From assembly GCA_024403275.1 (NCBI GenBank), contig JAKSSD010000009.1:1-53824 (forward strand): 53,824 nt of DNA, written 5' to 3'. How positions within the stretch are numbered: position 1 is the stretch's first letter; each line of letters begins with the position of its first letter. The notes beneath the pieces are model-generated. The model did no database searches. It was not told the DNA's origin and worked only from the letters and a program-made list of their open reading frames with translations. The DNA comes from Lachnospiraceae bacterium. Its GTDB lineage: Bacteria; Bacillota; Clostridia; Lachnospirales; Lachnospiraceae. This document shows positions 1 through 11,168 of the stretch, piece by piece. The position numbers and the translations under genes are program-made.

Positions 1-71
1 TTCTCTATGAAACTGTAGGTTCTCATAGTAAGTCCGAATGGCGATCAATTCTCAACAAGTACACTAACTAA
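1..71 (+). CDS. 3' end of a truncated upstream gene, product unknown
   Basis: An open frame enters from the left edge and ends at a TAA at 69-71. The last residues read LYETVGSHSKSEWRSILNKY followed by Thr-Asn. It is followed 36 bases later by a strong terminator hairpin, which fits the end of a rightward gene. The fragment is too short to assign to a family, so its product is unknown. Confidence 0.5.
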   Translation, partial: LYETVGSHSKSEWRSILNKYTN

Positions 72-106
72 ATATTTAAAATTAAATAATAATTCTTAAT
101 CAATTT

Positions 107-174
107 AAAACCCCGAAGAATCTATGACATGTATCTGATAAAAAGGTTACATATCATCAATCCTTCGGGGTTTT
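107..174. terminator. Bidirectional intrinsic terminator
   Basis: AAAACCCCGAAG (107-118) pairs with CTTCGGGGTTTT (163-174). Inside it, ATGACATGTA can pair with TACATATCAT with one mismatch, giving a long two-part stem. A and T tracts flank it on both sides, so it can end the rightward gene at the window edge and the leftward clostripain-like gene that stops at 241. Confidence 0.85.
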
Positions 175-240
175 CTTATAAAAATTCATTTTCAAAAAAA
201 TCAAATTAACCTAGGAATTAAAAAATCATTATCCATCAGC

Positions 241-2052
241 TTAGTAATCCATTGATGAATCATCTAATATCCAGTCAATCAAATCGTAATATGATTCATC
301 CCAGTCATAGTCAGAATTAGAATAACCATCCCAGTCATAGTCATACCAATCGTAATCATCCCAGTCAGAATCATAATACCAATCATCTGAGTCGTAGGAG
401 TCTTCATCATAATAACTCCATCCTGTAATGGAACCTAAATCCCAATCATATTCGTCATAATCGCTTGATACAAACTGTGCCAGGAACTGAATATAATTCT
501 CATCAAATCCACAAGCCCTAAATTCTGTTTGAAGAAGGTCGAAGAATTCATCATCCCCATATGGCAAGGTTACTGATAAACCTGTCATATAAGAATCTCC
601 ACTCGTTGTTGAACAATAAACAATTGCTCTCTTTAGCGTTGCCTCAAGTGCTTGAGATTCTTCTGTATTCATTTGGCCTGCAATAGCCATCAAATCTACT
701 GCATAGCAATAAGTTTCCATTGTCGAATCATCTGCGAACAGCCAATCCCAGAAATCCTTATCTTCCGATTTCTTATTCTTAAACAAATAATCAGGAGCTC
801 GACTTGAACGCTGCATGCTCATTGTATAATCATACTCAAGAAGCTCATCCTGATTAGCATAAGCAAAATTAGTCCAGGTATTATACAGAAGTCTCGAATA
901 TCTAAGATCTACTACCGCCAAGACTCCCTCTGAATCAGCACCGTTGCTTTCCTTAATGAAATCATCCACCATTACTTTACCAAGTTCAGTCATTGGTGTA
1001 GATGAATTGTATCCAAGAAGTGTAAGCCAGTTCTGATATTCCCAACCATCGCCAGATTCGAAATCTTCCGATACTACAAGATAATCAGCCGAATCACTGA
1101 GAGCACAAACCGATTCAATTCCACCCATTAAGCAAGCGTCAAATCCAATCATTTCAAATTTAACACCGCAATTTCTTGTTGCCTGCTGAATCTCCGACAA
1201 GGTTAAAGCTTCTTCGACATCATCTACAATCTCATCCACTCCAAAGCCATAAACAACTCCGCCACCATGGTCCCAAAGAATTAACATATTTCTATCTGCT
1301 GGGAAATTAGTTGAACAAAATCTTATGAAATCTTCGAGAGTTTCTTCCCTTGTAATATCAAGCTGATCAAGTGTGTCATCAATAAGAACAAGCTGACCAT
1401 TTTTGACTATAAATCTTTGGGAATGCTTGTTTGAAATACCACTTGTTTTCCATTTTTTGGTTCCGCCTGTCTGGACAACCACATTCACATTATCTGAAAG
1501 CTGGGCATTTAGCATTTCTTTTAAATCTGCCGTAGCACAACCATTCTGACTCTCAAGATCAGAACCATTCATGTAAATCATTACTGTTACGGTGTCTTCA
1601 CCATTTCCCTTAATATTTACAAATTGATCTCTTAAAACCTCAGATAATGGATCTTCATCATTAATAAAAAGTTCATTGTTATAAGTAACCGTGTTATTAC
1701 CCAAATCTATATTTTGATTCAGGGAATCAGTGTATGCAGTATTTACTACAACCGGATCTTCATCTGGCAAAAACAGTATAAATCCAAGTAATCCCAAAAT
1801 AATACCTGTCACGAGGACAAAAACGGCAATAGCTCCTATTGCCAAGGTGCTAAGTATAGCAATGACAGAAATAATAATCGCCAAGCCTTTTTTCTTTTTC
1901 TTTTTTACAGGCTTTGCTTTCTGTAAAGGTTTTGGTGACTGGTTGATATAAACAAGTGTGCCGTCATTTTGAACTACCGTAAAATGCAATCCACACTTAT
2001 CACATATATTTTCATCTTTATCTATAATATCTCCACAGCGTACGCAATACAC
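241..2052 (-). CDS. Clostripain-like (C11) cysteine peptidase with zinc ribbon and membrane anchor
   Basis: This 603-residue protein has four parts. Residues 3-20 form a zinc ribbon (CVRC, CDKC). A lysine-rich stretch leads into a membrane segment at about 57-95. The clostripain/C11 peptidase domain spans about 150-530, starting TVTVMIYMNGSDLE. The tail (530-603) is almost only Asp, Tyr, Trp and Ser. The family's catalytic pair is visible as His262 in WDHGGG and Cys307 in FDACLMG. The start is a GTG nine bases after GGAG; the upstream gene stops five bases before it. It is the last gene of a tetR - DUF3592-like - peptidase operon. The domain after the membrane segment should face outside, with the ribbon inside. 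The substrate is unknown, and the tail's role is not evident. Confidence 0.85.
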   Translation of the reverse strand: MYCVRCGDIIDKDENICDKCGLHFTVVQNDGTLVYINQSPKPLQKAKPVKKKKKKGLAIIISVIAILSTLAIGAIAVFVLVTGIILGLLGFILFLPDEDPVVVNTAYTDSLNQNIDLGNNTVTYNNELFINDEDPLSEVLRDQFVNIKGNGEDTVTVMIYMNGSDLESQNGCATADLKEMLNAQLSDNVNVVVQTGGTKKWKTSGISNKHSQRFIVKNGQLVLIDDTLDQLDITREETLEDFIRFCSTNFPADRNMLILWDHGGGVVYGFGVDEIVDDVEEALTLSEIQQATRNCGVKFEMIGFDACLMGGIESVCALSDSADYLVVSEDFESGDGWEYQNWLTLLGYNSSTPMTELGKVMVDDFIKESNGADSEGVLAVVDLRYSRLLYNTWTNFAYANQDELLEYDYTMSMQRSSRAPDYLFKNKKSEDKDFWDWLFADDSTMETYCYAVDLMAIAGQMNTEESQALEATLKRAIVYCSTTSGDSYMTGLSVTLPYGDDEFFDLLQTEFRACGFDENYIQFLAQFVSSDYDEYDWDLGSITGWSYYDEDSYDSDDWYYDSDWDDYDWYDYDWDGYSNSDYDWDESYYDLIDWILDDSSMDY

Positions 2053-2057
2053 TTTTA

Positions 2058-2867
2058 CTATCTCCTCTTTTTGTTGCCTTTAACATTCTTGATTTCAAAT
2101 GTTTCTTCTATTTCCAATCCCTCTTTCTTGCTCTCCTCGATAAGCTTTTTAGCTTTTTCCTCTTTCTCAAATTTCTCGAAATCGTCATCAGTAGTAACAG
2201 CCTTGACTTTTATATTCTTAATATTCTTCAAGGAAGCATATTCCTTACATACAGGAATGAAATCAATAAGAATATAAATAGCAGCTATACCACCAAGAGA
2301 AAGAACAATCCATGGCCAGAAACCATCTACAAGAATTCTTACCACGATGCCAAAAATCAGTAAGCTAATAGCAGCTACAAGCATTATCAAATCGCTCTCA
2401 AATCTATCCTTTACCTTTGCGTAATTAATATCCCATTTTGAATTCTTTTTTGATCTGTTTTTAATTTCCGGTGATCTGACATAATATACACCTACCATCA
2501 GAATCAATGTTCCTATTAACATTATTGCAGCTGGTTCAAAATTCCATCCGCCATCTTCTAACTGTGTAGGATTCTTGATATTGTAGTATATAGTCATTTC
2601 AATCTGATCTTCAGGAATTTCTTCTCTGTAAGTTGAAGCTGATGTAACCAATTCTCCGCCAACTCTGTAAGCAAGTTCTACATACACATAAGGATCATCA
2701 CTCTTAACCTCTGTTCTCGAAAGAATTGTAGCCACAGTTTTTTGAGAATACAGATTTACGGCATTTAAAAGAATAAAAAATGCCAGACCTGCTACTATAA
2801 ACAAAACTCCGATAACTTCACAAATAATACCTGTAATCTTATTGTTTAATTTACCCTTCAACTCCAT
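2058..2867 (-). CDS. DUF3592-like membrane protein
   Basis: This 269-residue membrane protein has hydrophobic segments at roughly residues 13-35 and 110-127, then a pair around 160-205. Between the first two lies a small extracytoplasmic beta domain (TVATILSRTEV, YVYVELAYRVGG, MTIYYNIKNPTQ) with the pattern seen in DUF3592 proteins. The C-terminus is a charged Lys/Glu-rich cytoplasmic tail. The gene sits between tetR and the clostripain-like peptidase with gaps of 17 and 5 bases, so the three are almost certainly one transcript. No biochemical function is known for the family, and none is proposed. Confidence 0.7.
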   Translation of the reverse strand: MELKGKLNNKITGIICEVIGVLFIVAGLAFFILLNAVNLYSQKTVATILSRTEVKSDDPYVYVELAYRVGGELVTSASTYREEIPEDQIEMTIYYNIKNPTQLEDGGWNFEPAAIMLIGTLILMVGVYYVRSPEIKNRSKKNSKWDINYAKVKDRFESDLIMLVAAISLLIFGIVVRILVDGFWPWIVLSLGGIAAIYILIDFIPVCKEYASLKNIKNIKVKAVTTDDDFEKFEKEEKAKKLIEESKKEGLEIEETFEIKNVKGNKKRR

Positions 2868-2884
2868 ACTAATCCCCCGTATCT

Positions 2885-3487
2885 TTACTCGAAAACAACA
2901 CTCTTCATCATATCAAAATATTCTTTAATCTTTTCAAGATATGCAACTGAATCAAATTCATCCTTTTTATATGCCTCTTCACGAATTCCTTTAACGGTAA
3001 ATCCTACAGTCATATCAAGAATGTCTTTAGATACGCCCTCTTTAAGAATAGTCTCATCGACTTTGCTAAGAGCTTCCTCGACCTTATCCTTATATGGTTT
3101 AATCTTGCTTTCAGCTATTTCCTTGATTTCGTCATCATCCTCTTCAAGCATTGACTGAACCATTAAAGGAGCAAATGGATATACTTTTGCTATTGAAGCC
3201 TTGGTCTCCTCAATCTTATAAAGAATATCAAAATACTCAGTTCTCTCTCCCATCAAACTTACTGTAAGTTCCATATTAAGATATTTGATACAATAGTCTG
3301 ATATAAATGTATAAAGTCCCGCTTTATTTCCAAAATAATGGAACCAAAGTCCTTTAGAAACTCCTGCCACCTTTACCATATCATCAGTACTGGCAAGCTT
3401 ATAACCTTTTCTGGCAAATACCTCCATGGCACCGTTTATCATCTTATCTTGTTTCTCTTTTTTTAAGTCAAAAAATTTATCGTTCAT
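2885..3487 (-). CDS. TetR/AcrR family transcriptional regulator
   Basis: This is a 200-residue TetR-type repressor. The N-terminal helix-turn-helix is clear: INGAMEVFARKGYKLASTDD, then MVKVAGVSKGLWFHYFGNKAGLY at residues about 38-60. The C-terminal part is helical and varied, as usual for the ligand-binding domain. It is the first gene of the operon with the DUF3592-like and clostripain-like genes, and diverges from the small gene at 3634. A GAC-N7-GTC imperfect palindrome lies in its leader, so self-regulation is plausible. The ligand is unknown. Confidence 0.88.
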   Translation of the reverse strand: MNDKFFDLKKEKQDKMINGAMEVFARKGYKLASTDDMVKVAGVSKGLWFHYFGNKAGLYTFISDYCIKYLNMELTVSLMGERTEYFDILYKIEETKASIAKVYPFAPLMVQSMLEEDDDEIKEIAESKIKPYKDKVEEALSKVDETILKEGVSKDILDMTVGFTVKGIREEAYKKDEFDSVAYLEKIKEYFDMMKSVVFE

Positions 3488-3507
3488 AGGTCGTCACTCC
3501 TCAATAA

Positions 3508-3525
3508 TTGACCGAATTAGTCGAA
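3508..3525. promoter_or_regulatory. Candidate TetR operator
   Basis: TTGACCGAATTAGTCGAA is an imperfect inverted repeat (GAC-CGAATTA-GTC) just upstream of the tetR start, in the gap shared with the divergent small gene. Its form resembles TTGACTAATTAGTCAA-type TetR sites in Firmicutes. The assignment is inference. Confidence 0.35.
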
Positions 3526-3568
3526 CTTCATAATAACATAATTGATGTACTTCTTCAATGCTTTTCTA

Positions 3569-3597
3569 TTTACTTTTATTGCTTTTAAGAGTAAAAT
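3569..3597 (+). promoter_or_regulatory. Sigma-A type promoter for the YtxH-like gene
   Basis: TTTACT (3569-3574), a 17-base spacer and TAAAAT (3592-3597) lie 36 bases upstream of the start at 3634. The intervening leader holds an AGGAGG ribosome-binding site. Confidence 0.5.
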
Positions 3598-3633
3598 ATC
3601 TTCTTGTAATATATTAATAGGAGGACACTCTAA

Positions 3634-3978
3634 ATGGGAAAGACTACTAAAGGATTTATTCTTGGTTTATCAGTAGCTGCTCTTGGTGTAGGTGCTTACT
3701 GTGTATACAAGAACAAAGATAAGATTTTTAAATCAGAAGAAATCGTTAATGAAGATGGTACAATCACAAAGAAAAGAGCTTATGTTGATTTAGACAATAT
3801 TAAAGAGAAAACTAGTGAAGCTGTTAACAAAGCTAAAGAGACTGCTCAGGATACAATCAAGGCTGCTCAGGACAAGCTTGGAATCAAGAAGGATGACAAG
3901 GAAGATGTGGCTGAAGCTGAAGAAATCATCGAAACAGAAGACGACGTAGTTGTTGAAGTTGTTGATGAAGCAAATTAG
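3634..3978 (+). CDS. Small YtxH-like envelope protein
   Basis: This 114-residue protein has one N-terminal hydrophobic segment (FILGLSVAALGVGAYCVY), then a lysine-rich junction. A helical stretch follows with repeated Ala-Lys-Glu patterns (EKTSEAVNKAKETAQDTIKA), then a highly acidic C-terminus. The layout matches YtxH/gas-vesicle-like stress proteins of Firmicutes. AGGAGG stands about ten bases before the ATG. It is transcribed alone between tetR and a bidirectional terminator. A role in envelope stress would be a guess from the family. Confidence 0.7.
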   Translation: MGKTTKGFILGLSVAALGVGAYCVYKNKDKIFKSEEIVNEDGTITKKRAYVDLDNIKEKTSEAVNKAKETAQDTIKAAQDKLGIKKDDKEDVAEAEEIIETEDDVVVEVVDEAN

Positions 3979-4015
3979 TATTTAGAAATTTCATAAGCGA
4001 TTGCAAAAACGCACT

Positions 4016-4056
4016 AAAAAATCGGAGTTAATGTAGAATTAGCTCCGATTTTTTTA
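4016..4056. terminator. Bidirectional intrinsic terminator between convergent genes
   Basis: AATCGGAGTTAAT pairs with ATTAGCTCCGATT (one G-U pair) around a short TAGA loop, with A and T tracts on both sides. It serves the rightward gene ending at 3978 and the leftward EAL gene ending at 4164. Confidence 0.9.
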
Positions 4057-4163
4057 TAAAGCCATATATGTTCTAAGTTTTTACCATCTACTCTATTTCA
4101 ACATTTTCTATATACTCTTCTTTTTCTTAACAGTAAGTATTTGATAATTTTCTATAATTCAAT

Positions 4164-6062
4164 CTAAGAATAACTTTTCGCTAAAATAAGTTTCTTAAAC
4201 TCTTCACTGTTCACTGGCCTTGAGAAGAAGAATCCCTGAATGAAATCGATTTGCTCATCAAGAAGAGTGTCTAACTGTTCTTTCTCTTCTATGCCTTCAG
4301 CAACAACACGAATTCCTATATCATGCGCCATTCGAACTGTCGCCTCCAATACATATTTAGCTTTAGGTTCAACAAAATACGCCTGAGTCATATCCATATC
4401 CAGTTTAACTATAGAAACTGGCATTTCTACAAGATACATAAGGTTAGATTCACCCTTACCGAAATCATCAAGAGAGAACTTGAATCCATTATCTAAGAAC
4501 TCATTCATATTTTCACTGAGGGTTGACTTAGTATGTATAACGGCTGTCTCTGTAATCTCAAAGTTAATCTTGTTTGAATCTATTCCATAGAATTTCATGA
4601 TTCTTAAGAATTTGTCTGCAAAGCCTTTTTGCTCAAGCTGAGCAACCGACAAATTAATCTCAACATAATCAAGCTTGTCATAGATTTCCTTTTCATTTCT
4701 AAGGAACTGACATACCTTTTCAAATACTCGCTCTCCAAGAGGTACTATCAATCCCGTTTCCTCTGCTATGTAGACAAATTCCCCTGGAGGAATAAGTGTG
4801 CCATCATTTTTCCTGATTCTGACTAAAGCCTCACAGGATGTAAACTGCTTTTTTTCTCGAGAGAAAATAGGCTGATAAAATACTTCAACTCTGTCTTCCT
4901 CCAAAGAAAGCTTAATCTCTCTTACTATTTCATCATACTTGTAATATTTCTCTATATCTTCTTCCTGCGCAAGGATAAATTCGCTACCTTCCTTAAGGAT
5001 AATGGAATTTCTAATTCTCGAGGAAATAATGAAAATATCCTGTGGCTTCTTAACCTTCATACAGTCATCAAAAGCAACTATTTTCATAACAGGAGTTTTA
5101 AGGCCATTCTTCATACGCTCATTGATTAGTTCTGCGTATTCCTGCTGAAGTTCCTTAATGTCATCATAAAGCTTGTCCTTTTTCATAGTGTATACAACAA
5201 ACTCATTCTCAACGTTTTTGTATACTGAAAAATCTTTTTTGTAATCAAAATAATCTACTACACGATTGAAGGCTTCATCATTATTATCAGACAAAAGCTC
5301 ATTATCATTATCTTCAAAATAAATATCCACTAATGCATAATGTTCTCCACGATCATAAACCTGATGTGTAAACAAAAGCAAAGCGTGTGAATTAAAGCAT
5401 CCATATCTTCTATCATGAAGCGCTTCAGGATTCTCAAGCATGATGAATATAATAAGAACGCCCATGGCTACAGCAAATCCAACGATAAGAATGTCATTAT
5501 AAACAAACTGTGTTGACGCAGCCGCAACCCACATAAGCATCCAGATACTCATTGCTATTCTTCTTCGCCTGTTGATTTTTGCAAATCCAAATATAAGAAG
5601 CATAATCGTCGCAATTATAAAAGAAAAAGCACAACCATAAGTTACTGTTGTAGAAAGACCATAGCTATAAACAACTCTTCCCTCTTTGTATGCATGTATA
5701 GGTAAGAGCATTACTATAATCATTTCTATTCCAAGAAACATCATGATGTACTTTATTATCTTCTTATATTTTTTCTCATCAAAAATAATATCTGTAAGAA
5801 CATAATCCATACCTGCGAAAGCCATAAATACAAGCGAAATCAAATATAGCTTACAGCTTATATGAACCCATATTGAATCTATATTTGGGATTTTCATTAT
5901 CGCTACTATGGACAGAATGTCCAAAGAAAGGCAGATTATGCCACTAATAAGCGTACGAACAAATACTTTTTCTGTATAAAGACCTATACGTCTATTACCA
6001 AAAAAGAATATTGCTAACATTATTAACATTATAAGTCCACAAATCTGAACCTGAATGTTCAT
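4164..6062 (-). CDS. Membrane-bound EAL-domain c-di-GMP phosphodiesterase
   Basis: This 632-residue protein hydrolyses cyclic di-GMP by family assignment. Residues 1-210 hold about seven membrane helices, a sensor layout. Residues about 215-375 look like a degenerate GGDEF domain without the signature motif. The EAL domain runs from about 385 to 625. Its catalytic set is complete: E411 of EALVR, N470 of EINLS, E502 of FEITE, D532-D533 of DDFG, K553 of VKLD, E589 of AEGIE and Q609 of IQGF. It should therefore be active. GGGAGGG precedes the ATG. The gene begins 33 bases after atpC with no terminator between, so it probably shares the ATP synthase transcript. The signal it senses is unknown. 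Confidence 0.9.
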   Translation of the reverse strand: MNIQVQICGLIMLIMLAIFFFGNRRIGLYTEKVFVRTLISGIICLSLDILSIVAIMKIPNIDSIWVHISCKLYLISLVFMAFAGMDYVLTDIIFDEKKYKKIIKYIMMFLGIEMIIVMLLPIHAYKEGRVVYSYGLSTTVTYGCAFSFIIATIMLLIFGFAKINRRRRIAMSIWMLMWVAAASTQFVYNDILIVGFAVAMGVLIIFIMLENPEALHDRRYGCFNSHALLLFTHQVYDRGEHYALVDIYFEDNDNELLSDNNDEAFNRVVDYFDYKKDFSVYKNVENEFVVYTMKKDKLYDDIKELQQEYAELINERMKNGLKTPVMKIVAFDDCMKVKKPQDIFIISSRIRNSIILKEGSEFILAQEEDIEKYYKYDEIVREIKLSLEEDRVEVFYQPIFSREKKQFTSCEALVRIRKNDGTLIPPGEFVYIAEETGLIVPLGERVFEKVCQFLRNEKEIYDKLDYVEINLSVAQLEQKGFADKFLRIMKFYGIDSNKINFEITETAVIHTKSTLSENMNEFLDNGFKFSLDDFGKGESNLMYLVEMPVSIVKLDMDMTQAYFVEPKAKYVLEATVRMAHDIGIRVVAEGIEEKEQLDTLLDEQIDFIQGFFFSRPVNSEEFKKLILAKSYS

Positions 6063-6095
6063 GTAACCCTCCCGCGATTACAGCGAATTCAAACC

Positions 6096-6518
6096 TTATA
6101 TTCTATCGTTGTATCGCTTGCTACGATTTCTTTTAAGTGCACTATTTTCTCTGGCAAGCCAAATCTGTGCACTCTTAAATTCCTGAACGCTTCTCTTTTG
6201 AAGCAATGCCTCTTTGGCATCCTCTTCTTCACGTTTCTTTCTATTTATTTCCTTTTCGTCTTCTGTTTCTACCACATCAACCAGAATTGTTACTGTATTA
6301 TCTGCTACAATAAGAATTCCCTGAGAAACCATCGCTTCTATCTTATCTCCATCCCCTGTTGTGAATTTAATGGGGCCTGGAACTACAGCAGCAACAGTAT
6401 TATTATGATGAGCCTGAATTCCTAAGAAACCATCGGTAATTGGAACCACCAGACTCTGGCATTCGCCTTCATAAAAACTTCTCTCTGCGGCAAGTATACC
6501 CAGGTTAAATTTATTCAT
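6096..6518 (-). CDS. atpC: ATP synthase F1 subunit epsilon
   Basis: This 140-residue protein is the epsilon subunit, which sits on the rotor with gamma and can restrain ATP hydrolysis. The N-terminal beta sandwich is recognisable (FNLGILAAERSFYEGECQSL, VPITDGFLGIQAHHNNTVAAV, VSQGILIVADNTVTILVD). The C-terminal helical part is charged and ends in a basic Lys-Arg-rich tail. It lies 15 bases after atpD. Length and position are normal for the family. Confidence 0.95.
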   Translation of the reverse strand: MNKFNLGILAAERSFYEGECQSLVVPITDGFLGIQAHHNNTVAAVVPGPIKFTTGDGDKIEAMVSQGILIVADNTVTILVDVVETEDEKEINRKKREEEDAKEALLQKRSVQEFKSAQIWLARENSALKRNRSKRYNDRI

Positions 6519-6533
6519 TATACCCTCCGGATA

Positions 6534-8896
<2,363 letters not shown>

Positions 8897-8927
8897 AAGC
8901 TCACCTCACGACTGTTAAACAGTCTGA

Positions 8928-10655
8928 TTACTGATTCTTGTACTTAATGGAAATATTGATAATTTCCTGTTTATCTTCTGGTGTAATCATCTTAGTTGAT
9001 TCAATCTTAGCGATTACATCTGGTCTTGAATTCTTGAAATATGTAAGTACCTTGCCTATCTCTTCATTTATCTTCTTATATGGAACATCCTGGAAGAAAT
9101 GATTAAGAGCAATTATAAGCAAAATAACCTGTTCTGCCTGTGAATATGGCTTGTACTGAGGCTGTCTTAAAACATACATAAGTCCCTGGCCATAAACTAA
9201 CTGCTTTTGTGTTGCCTCATCAAGGTCTGATGAGAACTGGTTAAATACTTCCATTTCTCTATACTGAGCCAAATCAAGTCTTAAGGAACCTGTAGCCTTC
9301 TTAACCGCCTTAGTCTGTGCATCACCACCTACACGTGATACCGAAAGACCTACATTAACCGCTGGTCTTTGACCTTCGAAGAAAAGATTACTCTCAAGGA
9401 AAATCTGTCCATCAGTAATAGAAATTATATTTGTAGGAATATATGCTGAAACATCTCCAGCCTGAGTCTCAACTACAGGAAGTGCTGTAATTGAACCGCC
9501 TCCTAATTCATCACTTAAATGTGCTGCTCTCTCAAGCAATCTTGAATGAAGATAGAATACGTCTCCAGGATAAGCCTCACGTCCAGGTGAACGATCTAGT
9601 AAAAGACTTAAGGATCGGTATGCAATAGCATGCTTTGACAAATCATCATAGATAATAAGTACATCCTTGCCCTGGTGCATGAAAAATTCTGCCAAAGCAC
9701 ATCCTGAATATGGTGCAATATACTGAATTGGTGCAGCATCTGAAGCAGAAGCAGTAACAATAATTGTATATTCCATAGCACCATGCTTCTTAAGGTTTGT
9801 AACAAGCTGTGAAATCAAGCTTGCCTTCTGACCTATAGCAACATATATACAGATAACATCTTTGCCTCTCTGATTAACAATAGTATCAATTGCAATTGAA
9901 GTCTTACCTGTCTGTCTGTCACCGATAATAAGTTCTCTTTGTCCTCTTCCGATTGGGAACATAGAATCAATACATAAGATTCCTGTTTCCATTGGCTGAT
10001 TTACAGGCTGTCTCTCGATAATAGAAGGTGCAGGACTTTCAATTGCTCTATATCCTTCTTCCTGAATATCTCCGAGTCCATCAATAGGTTCGCCAAGCGG
10101 ATTAACTACTCTTCCAAGGAATTCATAACCTACCGGTATACCGGCACTTCTTCCTGTTCTCTTTACTTTACTTCCTTCATAGATTTCATCTGTATCATCA
10201 AAGAGAATACATCCAATCTCATCTTCTCTTAAATCAAGTACCATACCTCTGATACCGCCCTCGAAGATAAGGATTTCTCCGTATGTAGCATTATCGAGTC
10301 CTTCAACACTGGCAATACCATCACCTATGCTGATAACTTTTCCATATTCTACAGGTACTCCCTTTGGTGTCCAGTCCTTAAGGTTTTCCTTAATAAGAGG
10401 AATGATATTGTCATTATTTTTACGACCTTTTACGCTTTGAAGCATTTCCTTGAACTGTTCAAGCCTTCCAAGCTTTGTCCAGTCATAAACCTCCTGACCT
10501 ACCTCAAGTCTGAAACCACTCTCAATATCTGCGGTCTCACACCATTCCATTGATATATTGCCATACTTCTTAACAAGGAACTCTTTTAATTTCTGTTCCT
10601 GGCTCTCAGTAGGCTTTACTTTTGAATATAATATAGCCTTAAGCTCATTATCCAT
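8928..10655 (-). CDS. atpA: ATP synthase F1 subunit alpha with N-terminal delta (OSCP) C-terminal domain
   Basis: This 575-residue protein is about 75 residues longer than a usual alpha subunit. From about residue 100 it is a complete alpha: VEYGKVISIGDGIASVEGLD, then Walker A GDRQTGKT at 245-252 (169-176 in E. coli). Residues about 5-73 are not alpha sequence. They match the C-terminal domain of delta/OSCP: a strand-helix start (AILYSKVKPTESQEQKLKEF), then a Gly-Phe and the hallmark VGQEVYDWTKLGRLEQFKEM. No atpH gene lies in its usual place: b ends at 10659 and this ATG is at 10655, preceded by GAAAGGA. The fusion probably replaces the delta link between F1 and the b stalk; the delta N-terminal domain is absent. 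The fused reading frame is intact. Confidence 0.95.
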   Translation of the reverse strand: MDNELKAILYSKVKPTESQEQKLKEFLVKKYGNISMEWCETADIESGFRLEVGQEVYDWTKLGRLEQFKEMLQSVKGRKNNDNIIPLIKENLKDWTPKGVPVEYGKVISIGDGIASVEGLDNATYGEILIFEGGIRGMVLDLREDEIGCILFDDTDEIYEGSKVKRTGRSAGIPVGYEFLGRVVNPLGEPIDGLGDIQEEGYRAIESPAPSIIERQPVNQPMETGILCIDSMFPIGRGQRELIIGDRQTGKTSIAIDTIVNQRGKDVICIYVAIGQKASLISQLVTNLKKHGAMEYTIIVTASASDAAPIQYIAPYSGCALAEFFMHQGKDVLIIYDDLSKHAIAYRSLSLLLDRSPGREAYPGDVFYLHSRLLERAAHLSDELGGGSITALPVVETQAGDVSAYIPTNIISITDGQIFLESNLFFEGQRPAVNVGLSVSRVGGDAQTKAVKKATGSLRLDLAQYREMEVFNQFSSDLDEATQKQLVYGQGLMYVLRQPQYKPYSQAEQVILLIIALNHFFQDVPYKKINEEIGKVLTYFKNSRPDVIAKIESTKMITPEDKQEIINISIKYKNQ

Positions 10656-10658
10656 TTT

Positions 10659-11141
10659 TTAGTTCCTTTCAACAGCATTTAAGAACTCATCGTAAGAATC
10701 AACATTTGAATCCATAACAATCTTTGCAGTTGCTTCGTCAACAATCTGAGCAATGTCTTTTTGTGCATCAGCAATAATTCTGTCATGCTCTTCCAAAGCC
10801 TTCTCTCTTGACTTCTTAACAATAGCCTCTGCTTCTTCCTTGGCCTGGTTAAGAATCTTATCTCTTTCAGCCACTGTATCTTTTCTTGAAGCCTCAAGCT
10901 TCTCGCTAATCTGTGCATCAACATTGCCAAGTTTTTCTTCAACTTCAGCTTTTTTAGTTTTAGCCTCTTCATTTGCCATCTTGGCTTCTTCATCCATTTT
11001 CTTATAGTATTCTGCTCTCTGATCCATAAATTTACGAACTGGCTTATAGAGAATGAAATACATAAGACCGAAAAGGATAACAAAGTTCAGCAAATGTAAT
11101 AAAATCTGTTGAATATCAATATTTAATGGTAAATTTCCCAT
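10659..11141 (-). CDS. atpF: ATP synthase Fo subunit b
   Basis: This 160-residue protein is the peripheral-stalk b subunit. One membrane helix near the N-terminus (LLNFVILFGLMYFILYKPV) leads into FMDQRAEYY and a long charged coiled coil rich in Ala, Glu and Lys. It ends VDSYDEFLNAVERN, with no delta domain attached, so this is not a b-delta fusion of the mycobacterial kind. It lies 27 bases after atpE and four bases before the start of the delta-alpha fusion. Confidence 0.95.
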   Translation of the reverse strand: MGNLPLNIDIQQILLHLLNFVILFGLMYFILYKPVRKFMDQRAEYYKKMDEEAKMANEEAKTKKAEVEEKLGNVDAQISEKLEASRKDTVAERDKILNQAKEEAEAIVKKSREKALEEHDRIIADAQKDIAQIVDEATAKIVMDSNVDSYDEFLNAVERN

Positions 11142-11168
11142 CCTTAAACCTCTTCTCTACAAATACAT

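Noticed and set aside
10679-11083. A 134-codon leftward frame inside atpF that might have been a hidden delta gene
   Set aside because: It lies wholly within atpF in another frame, has a Lys/Arg/Leu-rich composition typical of shadow frames, and shows no delta features.
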